Of a stretch of 64,000 nt of DNA, positions 16,938 through 25,813 are shown in pieces (the stretch's first letter is position 1; each line of letters opens with the position of its first letter). The stretch covers positions 1 to 64,000 of the forward strand of contig JAFEBI010000021.1 of the NCBI GenBank assembly GCA_018242725.1, in the 5' to 3' direction. Source of the stretch: Nitrospira sp. GTDB lineage: Bacteria > Nitrospirota > Nitrospiria > Nitrospirales > Nitrospiraceae. The notes below the pieces were generated by a model. It did no database searches, was not told the DNA's origin, and saw only the letters and a list, made by a program, of their open reading frames with translations. The position numbers and the translations under genes are program-made.

Positions 16938-17237
16938 TCATACAGGGCCGGGTTTAGATAATTCTGATGGACCCGTTTCTTCCGGCTTGGGTTCGGCTGT
17001 GAGTTCTTCTTCGGCTTCTTTGAGGGAGGCTTGAAGGTCTTGTTCTACCATCTTGACTTCTTGTTGTATCATGTTGAGTTCCGGCTCGACGGATTTGCGA
17101 AGGTCCTCCGCCGTGTCTTTAAAGCCCTTGATGGCTTTACCAACTTGACGACCGACTTCTGGCAGTTCTTTGGGTCCAAACAGGAGAAAGGCGATGATCA
17201 GAATGATGAGAATCTCGCCTGCGCCCAGTCCAAACAT
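16938..17237 (-). CDS. TatA/TatB-like twin-arginine translocase component
   Basis: A 99-residue protein with an N-terminal membrane helix (MFGLGAGEILIILIIAFLLFGP), the FGPKELPEVGR hinge and an amphipathic helix, then an acidic Pro/Glu-rich tail. It forms the pore or receptor with TatC to export folded proteins; NxrA in this window has a twin-arginine signal. TatA and TatB are hard to separate by eye; the long charged tail hints at TatB. A second copy lies 66 bases upstream. Confidence 0.9.
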   Translation of the reverse strand: MFGLGAGEILIILIIAFLLFGPKELPEVGRQVGKAIKGFKDTAEDLRKSVEPELNMIQQEVKMVEQDLQASLKEAEEELTAEPKPEETGPSELSKPGPV

Positions 17238-17303
17238 GATTGGCTATTGCGGTAATTGTCTGACGGCGCCCCGTCATTTATTCATCCACCTGGGGGTGGG
17301 CTG

Positions 17304-17588
17304 TCAGCCTTGTTTCATCTGAGTGGGTTGGGTGGTCGTGGGCCTGGGCGATGGAGTTGGTTCAGTGTGAGTACCGACCTGCGCAGCGGCGTTAGCCTGA
17401 GGCTCACTATGTGCAGGTTGTTCGCCTGGTGTGACATCGATCGCGTCGGCTTCATGAACCGATTTCTTAAAACCCTTGATGGCTTTACCGAGCCCTTCTC
17501 CCAATTGGGGCAGTTTCCCTGCACCGAAGATTATCAGCACAATTATCAGGATCAGGAGTAGTTCCATCCAACCAAATGAGCCGAACAT
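17304..17588 (-). CDS. tatA: TatA-family twin-arginine translocase component
   Basis: A 94-residue protein with an N-terminal helix ([22 protein letters not shown]), the hinge [22 protein letters not shown] and a disordered Pro/Thr tail. The [21 protein letters not shown] pattern is typical of TatA. It is on the same strand as the second Tat-like gene, and tatC is not nearby. Confidence 0.92.
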   Translation of the reverse strand: MFGSFGWMELLLILIIVLIIFGAGKLPQLGEGLGKAIKGFKKSVHEADAIDVTPGEQPAHSEPQANAAAQVGTHTEPTPSPRPTTTQPTQMKQG

Positions 17589-17708
17589 GATTTCCTCTGA
17601 TCGATAGGGACTACCGTGTCTGTCGATGACATGACAGAGTAGTGCAATTGCGCACCTGTATTCTCAGAGGCTATCTGAATATTCAGGGACAAGTCAAGAA
17701 GCTGGGTT

Positions 17709-18800
17709 TCATGATGAGGGTGGGAAGGGTTGGATAATACCGCCACCAAGAACGTCGTCCCCGCTGTAGAAGACTGCTGATTGTCCAGGACTTAGTGCTC
17801 GCTGGGGTTGGTGGAATTGGATATGTAAGGCCGACGAATTCAGCCGTGTGAGAGTCGCGACCGTCGGAGGCGTTGCATATCGGACTTTCACGTACACTTC
17901 TGTACTCTGGGACGGGAAATCAGGAGCAAACATATTAAGGTCGGCGATGGTGCATTCTGAGTGAAGCCGTTCGCCCGGCCCGAGCACGACGATATTGGTG
18001 GCTGGGTGTACTTGATGAACGTAAAGACGCTGGCCTGTGGCAATACCAAGGCCGCGTCGCTGACCGGGTGTATAGAACGCGATACCGTCATGCCGACCCA
18101 GTGGACGGCCTTCCTGGTCAGTAAATAAGCCCGGCTTTCTTGAATGTGGCGCCTCGTTCTCGAGAAAGGTTCGATAATCACCCTGACTCACGAAGCAGAT
18201 CTCCTGGCTTTCCTTGAGCTCGTCCACGGGCAGGCCCAACGCCTCGGCTTCTCTCCAGACACTAGTTTTCTCCATGCCTCCTAATGGAAAGAGGAGGCGC
18301 GGGAGCCACTCAGCCCGCAGACGGTAAAGAAAATATGTTTGGTCTTTTCGAGGATCAACCGACCGCGAGAGGACGGCGAATCCTCGATGGTCATGCAGTC
18401 GCGCATAATGCCCGGTGGCCACGTAGTCGAATCTTCGTTCTAAGGCAAGGTCGATGAGGGTATGAATCTTTACCCGTTCATTACAACGGACGCAGGGGTT
18501 GGGTGTCGTACCCGTGGTATAGCCGTGGATGAAGTCGTCAATGACGGCATGGCGAAACGTGTCTCGGGAATCAACAACCTCGTGCGGGATGTCGAGAAGT
18601 TTTGCGACATGCCGTGCGATCCCGACCTTGCAACAGCCGCGCTCTTCCCACTTTTTTGATGTGGCGACGGAGTCGTCCTCGTGTTCCCACACCTGAAGGG
18701 TGATGCCATGGACGTCATAGCCTTGACGGACGAGCAATGCTGCGGCGACGGAGCTATCAACTCCCCCGCTCATACCTAGGAGAACAGACTTCCGACTCAT
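17709..18800 (-). CDS. mnmA: tRNA-specific 2-thiouridylase MnmA
   Basis: A 363-residue enzyme that thiolates U34 of tRNA-Glu, Gln and Lys. The ATP-binding PP-loop SGGVDSS is at residues 11-17. The two catalytic cysteines are Cys103 (NPCVRCN) and Cys202 (ICFVSQGDY), and the C-terminal beta-barrel is present. Length matches the family. MnmE and MnmG, which modify the same U34, are encoded in the same gene cluster, and tRNA-Glu(TTC) is in the window. Confidence 0.97.
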   Translation of the reverse strand: MSRKSVLLGMSGGVDSSVAAALLVRQGYDVHGITLQVWEHEDDSVATSKKWEERGCCKVGIARHVAKLLDIPHEVVDSRDTFRHAVIDDFIHGYTTGTTPNPCVRCNERVKIHTLIDLALERRFDYVATGHYARLHDHRGFAVLSRSVDPRKDQTYFLYRLRAEWLPRLLFPLGGMEKTSVWREAEALGLPVDELKESQEICFVSQGDYRTFLENEAPHSRKPGLFTDQEGRPLGRHDGIAFYTPGQRRGLGIATGQRLYVHQVHPATNIVVLGPGERLHSECTIADLNMFAPDFPSQSTEVYVKVRYATPPTVATLTRLNSSALHIQFHQPQRALSPGQSAVFYSGDDVLGGGIIQPFPPSS

Positions 18801-18837
18801 AAGAATCTGTATTGTACCGAGGGTCTAGGGGAAAGGG

Positions 18838-19281
18838 CTAGAGGCTGGTTGAACGGGTCTTCCCCCGATAGGTCGTGGTGTCATGTGGGTTTTTAGACGA
18901 GGACAGCTCTTCCACCCATTTCTGGGCGCCCATATCGCACATACCATGAAAATGTGCCCCATCCTCAATGGAGATACCCGGTGTACGGATATCGCCAATG
19001 AGGATGCCTGGTTTCTGAATTTGAATTTTTGCCGTTGCTGAGATGGTGGCGTTGACTTTGCCGCTTGTAATAAGAACCCCTGCGGAGATTATTCCTTTCA
19101 CGATGGCTTGCTCGCCGATAATGAGTGTTCCACTGGTCGTGATTTCTCCTTCCACCCGACCGTCGATTCGTATAGTCCCGTCAAAATTGAGGGTGCCTCG
19201 AAAATCGACTCCCTTACTGAGGAAAGTAAAGTTGTCGTTGGGAGCTGTGTCAGTTGTCTGTTTTTCTCCGATAGCCCACAT
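18838..19281 (-). CDS. Bactofilin (polymer-forming cytoskeletal protein)
   Basis: A 147-residue bactofilin (DUF583): repeated short beta strands with G-x-hydrophobic turns from about residue 23 (FLSKGVDFRGTLNFDGTIRIDGRVEGEI) to 120, flanked by disordered ends. It should form nucleotide-free filaments near the membrane. The ATG (MWAIGEKQ) follows a GAGCAGAGAA purine run; upstream in-frame ATGs are less likely. It is 38 bases from mnmA and follows a second bactofilin and parAB. Confidence 0.92.
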   Translation of the reverse strand: MWAIGEKQTTDTAPNDNFTFLSKGVDFRGTLNFDGTIRIDGRVEGEITTSGTLIIGEQAIVKGIISAGVLITSGKVNATISATAKIQIQKPGILIGDIRTPGISIEDGAHFHGMCDMGAQKWVEELSSSKNPHDTTTYRGKTRSTSL

Positions 19282-19402
19282 GGGTATTCTCTGCTCCTCG
19301 TGACAAGATCGATGACAAGGCAGTGGTGAACGTGGTACGCAGCGTATCAAGCTCGCACGAAGCTCCCGCGTGTCCCTCACTCACCACTCCGACAGTATTC
19401 CG

Positions 19403-19894
19403 CTAGACGGTCAGCCGGCGAACGGGAGGCTCGTTACCGGTCCCAACAGAATGAAGCGGGAGATCCTTGTGCGCGGGGCGGGCCTGTTGTTCCATCTCCA
19501 GCGTTCCGTTGAATGAGACGCCCTCTTCCATGGAGAGCATGGGAGTGGTGACCCCACCGTTGATCACTGCTGGTGACCGCAATTTTATCTTTTCTCGCGC
19601 AGTAATATCGCCGGTGATCTTGCCTTTACACACAATAGTCCCGGCCGTGACTTTGGCATTGAGGACGGCATCTTCGCCAACAAGCAAGATGCCGTCCGTA
19701 TGAATTTCTCCCTCGAGGGTTCCATCAATTCGCACGGTGCCATTGTAGGAGATGGTTCCCTTGAACACGACTCCTTTACCGACGAAGGCGCTGACCTCTT
19801 GGCCGGTATCAGGCCGTGGCATATCGAGCGCCGAGCTCATGGCATCTAGGTCGTTATCATCCGTGCGTCTACCATCTTGCTTATCTTTCCACAT
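19403..19894 (-). CDS. Bactofilin, second paralogue
   Basis: A 163-residue bactofilin with the same beta-helical repeat block (AFVGKGVVFKGTISYNGTVRIDGTLEGEI...). The N-terminal 35 residues are acidic and disordered. The ATG (MWKDKQD) lies 7 bases after GGAGGAGG, the best Shine-Dalgarno in this neighbourhood; a start at 20011 lacks one. It and the other bactofilin probably arose by duplication, sharing MW starts but having different tails. parB is upstream. Confidence 0.92.
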   Translation of the reverse strand: MWKDKQDGRRTDDNDLDAMSSALDMPRPDTGQEVSAFVGKGVVFKGTISYNGTVRIDGTLEGEIHTDGILLVGEDAVLNAKVTAGTIVCKGKITGDITAREKIKLRSPAVINGGVTTPMLSMEEGVSFNGTLEMEQQARPAHKDLPLHSVGTGNEPPVRRLTV

Positions 19895-20052
19895 ACGATC
19901 GCCTCCTCCCACAATGTGGCTGGCCCCAGACAGAACAAACGGTGCGGTGCCGTTATGTTCCATATCGGCTGGTTTGTGGGAGATATTTAGTGGTTGAAGG
20001 GGGGGGAACAAAATATTGCGGTTTCGGGGTCCGGGTAGGGTGGGGCCTGGTA

Positions 20053-20901
20053 CTACCCCAGGATGGTTTCCACCACCCCGTCGAGTTCATCGGAGGAGAA
20101 GTAGTGGATTACGAGTTTCCCGCCCTGACCTTGAGGGTGAAGGGTCACCTTGGTTCCAAGACGTTTTTGCAGTCTGTCTTCAAGATCTCGCCATTGCGTG
20201 GTGTGAGCGGTGCGGCCGACGGGTTTTTTTCCGATGATGGATTGCTCGACGAGCTTCTCTGTCTCGCGAACAGATAGATTCCCTGAGGTCACCAGTTTGG
20301 CTAGGCGGAGTTGCGCTTCTGGTGTGGAGAGACTGAGAAGCGCCTTGGCATGACCGGTGGTTAGGGTTCCGTCTTCCACAAGGAGCTGTAGATCAGGATG
20401 GAGATGGGTCAGCCGGACGAAGTTGGCGACCGAAGAACGGTCACGGCCTACCTTGGTGGCAACGGCTTCTTGGGTCAGGCCGAATTCTTTCATGATTCGT
20501 GAATAGGCGCGAGCTGTCTCCATTGGGTTTAAGTCTTCCCGTTGGAGATTTTCCACAAGAGCAAGGAGTAAGGCTTCCTGATCGGTACAATTCTTGAGGA
20601 CAGCCGGAATGACGGCCAGTCCTGCCTCTTTGGAGGCTCGCCAGCGTCGTTCTCCGGCAATGAGTTCATAGGTGCCATCTCCCTTACGTCGGACCATAAT
20701 GGGTTGAATAACACCGCTTTCCTTAATGGATGCTGTAAGTGCAGCAAGCTCTTGCTGAAGAAAGGTTTGGCGTGGCTGGTAGCGATTCGGAACAATCTGG
20801 TCGACAGCGATCCGTTGTACGTCCGCGGTGTCTTCGGCTCTGGCCATTCGGGCGGGCGGCAACAGCGCGTCGAGTCCTTTACCGAGGGCTTTTTTCTCCA
20901 T
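20053..20901 (-). CDS. parB: Chromosome partitioning protein ParB
   Basis: A 282-residue ParB. The N-terminal LGKGLDALLP is the ParA-stimulating segment. ParB box II GERRWRA is near residue 80, followed by the ENLQREDLNPMETARAY helix and the helix-turn-helix (LTQEAVATKVGRDRSSVANFVRL). The C-terminal dimer domain ends FSSDELDGVVETIL. ParB clamps on DNA at parS using CTP. The ATG at 20901 overlaps parA by 23 bases, with AAGGAG inside parA; a TTG at 20907 is possible. Confidence 0.97.
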   Translation of the reverse strand: MEKKALGKGLDALLPPARMARAEDTADVQRIAVDQIVPNRYQPRQTFLQQELAALTASIKESGVIQPIMVRRKGDGTYELIAGERRWRASKEAGLAVIPAVLKNCTDQEALLLALVENLQREDLNPMETARAYSRIMKEFGLTQEAVATKVGRDRSSVANFVRLTHLHPDLQLLVEDGTLTTGHAKALLSLSTPEAQLRLAKLVTSGNLSVRETEKLVEQSIIGKKPVGRTAHTTQWRDLEDRLQKRLGTKVTLHPQGQGGKLVIHYFSSDELDGVVETILG

Positions 20902-21655
20902 GGGCAATAAACTCCTTAGCTAGTGATACGTATGACTGGGACCCGGAGGATGCCATGTTATACAAGATACCTGGACGACCGTAACTGGGTGCTTCTGCAA
21001 GTGCGACATTGCGAGGGATCACCGATTGATACACCTTGTGCGCAAAATGAGAGCGTACTTGATCTGCTACTTGTCGAGAAAGACTGATTCGCGAATCAAA
21101 CATCGTGAGGGCGATGCCCTCAATTTCTAGATGTGGATTATACGATTGACGGACAAGATCGATGCTTCCAATGAGCCTGGTCAGACCTTCCATTGCGTAA
21201 TATTCGCATTGAACAGGTATGAGCACAGAATTGGCTGCAGTGAGAGCATTGATGGTTAAAATACCAAGTGCTGGTGGGCAATCAAGAAAAATAAAGTCGT
21301 ACGTGTCTCGTATTTCAGCAATGAGTGACCGAAGATGACCTTCTCGACCTTCAAGATTTGCGAGTTCCACCTCGGCACCGGCAAGGTCGGCATTGGCCGG
21401 CAAGAGACTAAGTCCAGAAATAGTTGTTTCTATTATTGATTCGTGAATAGTACTGTTTTTAACGAGACAGCTGTAGGTGCTGCTTTTCAATGTCCTCTGA
21501 TCAACCCCAAGGCCACTTGTTGCATTTCCTTGTGGATCAATATCAATCAACAATACAGTTTTTCCCTCAAGAGCCACTGCTGTTGATAGATTGATGGCAG
21601 TAGTCGTCTTTCCTACGCCGCCTTTTTGATTGGCAACCGCTATAACTTTTCCCAC
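20879..21655 (-). CDS. parA: Chromosome partitioning ATPase ParA (Soj)
   Basis: A 258-residue ParA/MinD-type ATPase. The deviant Walker A KGGVGKTTT is at residues 11-19, Walker A' DIDPQGNATSGLG near 38, and Walker B FLDCPPALG near 124. ATP-bound ParA binds DNA and, with ParB, moves origins. The gene sits between rsmG and parB in the usual order, with a parS-like site 24 bases upstream of its start. Confidence 0.97.
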   Translation of the reverse strand: MGKVIAVANQKGGVGKTTTAINLSTAVALEGKTVLLIDIDPQGNATSGLGVDQRTLKSSTYSCLVKNSTIHESIIETTISGLSLLPANADLAGAEVELANLEGREGHLRSLIAEIRDTYDFIFLDCPPALGILTINALTAANSVLIPVQCEYYAMEGLTRLIGSIDLVRQSYNPHLEIEGIALTMFDSRISLSRQVADQVRSHFAHKVYQSVIPRNVALAEAPSYGRPGILYNMASSGSQSYVSLAKEFIAHGEKSPR

Positions 21656-21675
21656 GAGAAGACTCCTAGGCGAAA

Positions 21676-22368
21676 TTATGTTCCACGTGGAACAACATGA
21701 GAAGATAAGTCAACACGATGAGAAAATGTTGAGATAGTTCGCGGTCCATGGGCGTGAGGTAATTCAAACGTATAGTCGCCCACAAAGTTCCAATCGTTTG
21801 GTACTAACGTCCTATCAAGCGGCCTAGCTGAATAGATAATTGCTTTGACGCCCGCATTTAGTAAGTGCTGTGCGGTGTGAAAAATTAGTGACGGGTTGAG
21901 CGCTCTGGTTGTCAGATAGTCATAGGTGATTACGGCGTGACGTCTACAGTTGAATCGCTCAATGGTTCCCTGAAACACATCAACATTTTTTAACCGTAGA
22001 AGGCCAACAATGAAATACAGAAAGGCTGATTTCTTGTGGGCTGGTTCAATCAGTGTCATATAAAGGTCTGGCCTGACAATTTTTAAAGGAATTCCTGGAA
22101 AACCAGCTCCAGTACCAATATCAAGAACATGGGCTTCAGTTCCAAGGTTCACGGCCTTCAGTGCAGCTAGGGAATCTATGAAGTGTTTGACAATCACCTC
22201 CTCATCTTTGGTGATGGCAGTAAGATTAAATGATTGGTTCCAAATCTTTAGTTGCTTCAGGTACTGAAGAAATAGTTGGGCATGGACTGGTTCAATCGCA
22301 ACGCCAATTTCACTTGCGCTTTCATGGAGTAGCTGTTCAAGTGCTCCACGTTGTTCCACGTGGAACAA
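21676..22368 (-). CDS. rsmG: 16S rRNA (guanine527-N7)-methyltransferase RsmG
   Basis: A 230-residue Rossmann-fold methyltransferase with the SAM-binding motif VLDIGTGAGFPGIPLKI near residues 76-92 and the following LIEPAHKKSAFL strand. It methylates G527 of 16S rRNA. The start is a TTG at 22368 inside a parS palindrome, giving the N terminus MFHVEQ; the last codons (HVVPRGT) come from a second parS palindrome. It is 38 bases downstream of mnmG. Confidence 0.95.
   Translation of the reverse strand: MFHVEQRGALEQLLHESASEIGVAIEPVHAQLFLQYLKQLKIWNQSFNLTAITKDEEVIVKHFIDSLAALKAVNLGTEAHVLDIGTGAGFPGIPLKIVRPDLYMTLIEPAHKKSAFLYFIVGLLRLKNVDVFQGTIERFNCRRHAVITYDYLTTRALNPSLIFHTAQHLLNAGVKAIIYSARPLDRTLVPNDWNFVGDYTFELPHAHGPRTISTFSHRVDLSSHVVPRGT
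21679..21694. promoter_or_regulatory. parS centromere site
   Basis: TGTTCCACGTGGAACA is a perfect 16-bp palindrome, two changes from the Bacillus consensus TGTTTCACGTGAAACA. It lies in the last codons of rsmG and just before parA. Confidence 0.9.
22352..22367. promoter_or_regulatory. parS centromere site, second copy
   Basis: The same 16-bp palindrome TGTTCCACGTGGAACA occurs at the start codon of rsmG, 673 bases from the first copy. A similar imperfect half (CTCCACGTTG) sits beside it. Confidence 0.9.
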
Positions 22369-22406
22369 TTACGCTGATACCGAGAGGAGGTCAATAGAAA
22401 ATGTGC

Positions 22407-24308
22407 TTATCCAACAATCTCAGGAGGTTGAGCGTTGCAGTGGTGACTTTGCCGTCTGCTTTTTTCAATTGCCACTAGCAGTAAAGAGATAGCAGCTGGG
22501 GTAACTCCGGAAATTCGTGATGCTTGGCCAACCGTCTCAGGCCTGACGCGATTAAATTTCTCACGGACCTCACATGAAAAACCAGAGACCATGTTGTAAT
22601 CGAACGAACTGGGTATCAATTTTTTTTCAAGCTTCTTGAACTTTTCAACCTGCCGCACTTGTCTCTGTATATACCCTTCGTATTTGATTTGAAGCTCCAC
22701 TTCTTCGGCAATATCATCATCTACTGGTTGTATCTCAAAAATATTCATAAGCTCATGATAGCGAGCTTCTTGCCTGCGGAGTAACTGGGCCATAGATTGA
22801 GCGGAAGAGGCATTTTCAAGGTAGGTACCCCTCGTCCGCATGTTAATCTGTTCAGTAAATTGCGGTCTCAAGCTCTGTAGGTTTAAAATCTCCGATTCGA
22901 TCATCTCCCTTTTGTGAAGCAATTGCTCATACTCAGCTAACGGGATGAGGCCAAGGCCATATCCGATCTCCATGAGGCGAAGGTCGGCATTCCCATGTCG
23001 GAGCAACAAGCGGTACTCAGCACGTGAAGTGAACATACGGTATGGTTCATAGGCATCTTTGGTGATGAGATCATCGACCAGCACGCCTATGTAGGCCTGG
23101 GAGCGATCCAAAACAAATGGTGGGCGTTCTCTAATTTTGAGAACAGCATTAATCCCGGCCACCAAGCCTTGTGCAGCGGCTTCTTCATATCCGGAAGTCC
23201 CATTTATCTGACCTGCGTGATACAGCCCTGCCACCAGTTTGGTTTCAAGCGTTCGGTACAGCTGCCGAGGAGGAAAATAGTCGTACTCGATCGCATAGCC
23301 AGGTTTAAGTATTCTCGCGTGCTCCAGCCCCGGGATGGTTTTGAGTAGGGCGGCTTGAACGTCGACAGGCAGGCTTGTTGAAATGCCGTTTGGGTAAAAC
23401 TCGTTAGAATCTAAGCCTTCAGGTTCGATGAAAATCTGATGCCGTTGTTTATCGGCAAAACGTATTACCTTGTCTTCGATCGATGGACAATAGCGAGGGC
23501 CGGTGGATTCAATCACACCACTGTACAGCGGGGAACGATCTAAATTTTGCCGAATCAGTTCGTGCGTTGCCTGCCCTGTGTAGGTCAAATGGCAGAGTAC
23601 CTGCTTCGTGGCGATGACCTGAGTGCGGTAGGAAAATGAAGGCGGCGGTGTATCTCCTGGTTGGGGCACCATCACGGAGAAGTCGATGGTCTCCCTATCC
23701 AAACGGGGAGGCGTTCCGGTCTTCAGCCGGCCGACCTCAAAACCAAGGTCACGCATGCAATCTGAAAGGTGCTCGGCTGAGGCTTCGCCGGCGCGTCCAG
23801 CCGGAAAGTGTTGTAAGCCTATATGGATGAGTCCCTTAAGAAAAGTACCTGATGTCAGGATGACGGCCTTCGCGTTAATCGTCTCGCCCGCCCCAGTGAC
23901 AATTCCGGTCACGGCTCCACCGTGCACCAGCAATCGATCGACAACACCCTCGGTCATCGTCAGCAGAGGCTCTAATTTGAGTGTATTTTGCATCGCATGT
24001 CGATACAGCGATTTGTCGCACTGAGCCCGTAAAGCACGAACTGCCGGCCCTTTGCTCGTATTGATAAATCTAAACTGGATACCGGATTGATCGGTATTAT
24101 GCCCCATCTCGCCGCCAAGTGCGTCTATTTCCTTAACAAGGTGTCCCTTGGCAATCCCACCGATGGCCGGATTGCACGACATTTGGGCGATGCGGGAAAG
24201 GTCCATCGTCAAGAGCAAGGTCGTGGCACCCATCCGCGCCGAAGCCAGAGCCGCCTCGCAGCCTGCATGTCCACCTCCCACCACGATCACATCGAACGTT
24301 TGTGCCAC
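22407..24308 (-). CDS. mnmG: tRNA uridine 5-carboxymethylaminomethyl modification enzyme MnmG
   Basis: A 633-residue FAD protein. The N-terminal dinucleotide motif [19 protein letters not shown] is at residues 10-28. The [12 protein letters not shown] stretch, the [16 protein letters not shown] motif and the C-terminal helical tRNA-binding domain are all present. With MnmE it installs cmnm5 on U34 of several tRNAs. It is 9 bases downstream of mnmE and co-directional. Confidence 0.97.
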   Translation of the reverse strand: MAQTFDVIVVGGGHAGCEAALASARMGATTLLLTMDLSRIAQMSCNPAIGGIAKGHLVKEIDALGGEMGHNTDQSGIQFRFINTSKGPAVRALRAQCDKSLYRHAMQNTLKLEPLLTMTEGVVDRLLVHGGAVTGIVTGAGETINAKAVILTSGTFLKGLIHIGLQHFPAGRAGEASAEHLSDCMRDLGFEVGRLKTGTPPRLDRETIDFSVMVPQPGDTPPPSFSYRTQVIATKQVLCHLTYTGQATHELIRQNLDRSPLYSGVIESTGPRYCPSIEDKVIRFADKQRHQIFIEPEGLDSNEFYPNGISTSLPVDVQAALLKTIPGLEHARILKPGYAIEYDYFPPRQLYRTLETKLVAGLYHAGQINGTSGYEEAAAQGLVAGINAVLKIRERPPFVLDRSQAYIGVLVDDLITKDAYEPYRMFTSRAEYRLLLRHGNADLRLMEIGYGLGLIPLAEYEQLLHKREMIESEILNLQSLRPQFTEQINMRTRGTYLENASSAQSMAQLLRRQEARYHELMNIFEIQPVDDDIAEEVELQIKYEGYIQRQVRQVEKFKKLEKKLIPSSFDYNMVSGFSCEVREKFNRVRPETVGQASRISGVTPAAISLLLVAIEKSRRQSHHCNAQPPEIVG

Positions 24309-24317
24309 GCCCTCTCC

Positions 24318-25763
24318 TTACTTGCCGATACAAAACTCTGAAAATATTCGCTCCAACACATCGTCCGAAGTAATACTCCCGATAATCTCTGCCAAGGCAT
24401 CAGCCGCGTCGTGGAGATCGACGGACAGAAGTTCGGCCTGCGCCTCTCCCTCAATGGAATATAAGGTCAACTGAATCGCAGTGATGGCCTGCTCCAATGC
24501 CACACGGTGACGGACATTCGTGATCACTACCCCTACGTTGGATTCAAAGGATGGAGTGAAGAAGCGAGCGGTGACCGCGATCTTGAGCTCTTCAAGACCA
24601 TCACCGGACTTTGTAGAAATGGGGAGAATGGGTTGGCCTAACCGTTGTTGCACATCCTCACAAAGGGACCGCATGGTGAGGGGAGTCAGTACGTCAATCT
24701 TGTTTAGAACGACCAGATGCTTCGGTTCAAGCAGGGGGAAAGGAAAATCAGAAGCTCCAGCCTTCTGAACCTCAGCCGCGTCGACCAGATGGAGAATTAG
24801 GTCCCCCTGCGCTTGAGCCTCTCGGGACCGTTTGATTCCCTCCTGTTCCACCACATCTACCGTGTCGCGTAAACCCGCGGTATCTACCAGTGTGATGGGA
24901 AGTCCTTTCCAGATCACTGTTTCCTCAATAAGATCGCGGGTCGTACCAGGGACATCGGTAACAATCGCGCGATTGTCATGAATGAGGCTATTGAGCAAAC
25001 TGGATTTCCCCGCATTCGGAGGCCCAGCGAGTACCACTCGCACTCCCTCTCGCAAAGCACGACCGGTCCGGGCGGTATCCAAGACCTTCTGTATCTGGTC
25101 CGCGATATGCTGAAGGCTCGTTCTAAGCTCACCTCGCGTGACGAAGGAAATGTCCTCATCTGAAAAATCAATTCCAGCTTCGATCCGTGCCTGAAGCGAT
25201 AAGAGAGTCGTGCGCAATTCCTGCACATAACATCCTAAATTTCCACGGAGCTGCTGTTGAGCAATGGTAAGAGCAAACTCGGACTTGGCCTTGATGGTGT
25301 CTAAGACTGCCTCAGCTTGAGACAGATCCAATCGCCCATTCAAGAAAGCGCGCTTCGTGAATTCACCAGGTTGTGCCAATCGAGCCCCAGCCGCAATACA
25401 AGACTCACAGACGCGACGGAGTACCGTTGCATTGCCATGGCAATGGAATTCCACCACATCCTCTGCAGTAAACGAGCGTGGCCCTTTCATGTAGACAACC
25501 AAGCCTTCATCAATAATGTGCTCCTGCGTCACCAATGGATGGGAATAACCGGCTGGCCCCGCATGAGGAATCGAGAGAATATCCGCAAGATGGAGAGTAT
25601 GTGTGGGGAGGGTGCGGAGGGTTCCGTTTGTGCGGAGTCTCACAATTTTGGAGGCGATGTCTGTTGCGTACTGACCGCTAATGCGGACGATCCCAATGCC
25701 TCCCTCACCCATCGGGGTTGCAATGGCACAAATTGTATCCTCAGGAGCTCCATCGATAGGCAC
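24318..25763 (-). CDS. mnmE: tRNA modification GTPase MnmE
   Basis: A 481-residue protein: N-terminal folate-binding domain (ATPMGEGGIGIVRISG), helical domain, and a G domain with GPPNAGKSSLLN (G1), DVPGTTRD (G2), DTAGLRD (G3) and NKID (G4). The C-terminal CIGK motif carries the essential cysteine. It partners with MnmG, whose gene is directly downstream, in U34 modification. Confidence 0.97.
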   Translation of the reverse strand: MPIDGAPEDTICAIATPMGEGGIGIVRISGQYATDIASKIVRLRTNGTLRTLPTHTLHLADILSIPHAGPAGYSHPLVTQEHIIDEGLVVYMKGPRSFTAEDVVEFHCHGNATVLRRVCESCIAAGARLAQPGEFTKRAFLNGRLDLSQAEAVLDTIKAKSEFALTIAQQQLRGNLGCYVQELRTTLLSLQARIEAGIDFSDEDISFVTRGELRTSLQHIADQIQKVLDTARTGRALREGVRVVLAGPPNAGKSSLLNSLIHDNRAIVTDVPGTTRDLIEETVIWKGLPITLVDTAGLRDTVDVVEQEGIKRSREAQAQGDLILHLVDAAEVQKAGASDFPFPLLEPKHLVVLNKIDVLTPLTMRSLCEDVQQRLGQPILPISTKSGDGLEELKIAVTARFFTPSFESNVGVVITNVRHRVALEQAITAIQLTLYSIEGEAQAELLSVDLHDAADALAEIIGSITSDDVLERIFSEFCIGK

Positions 25764-25813
25764 GATGCACCATAGTCGTGAGGCCTAATCGCGCAAGTCC
25801 GGCCCCGGGAGTC

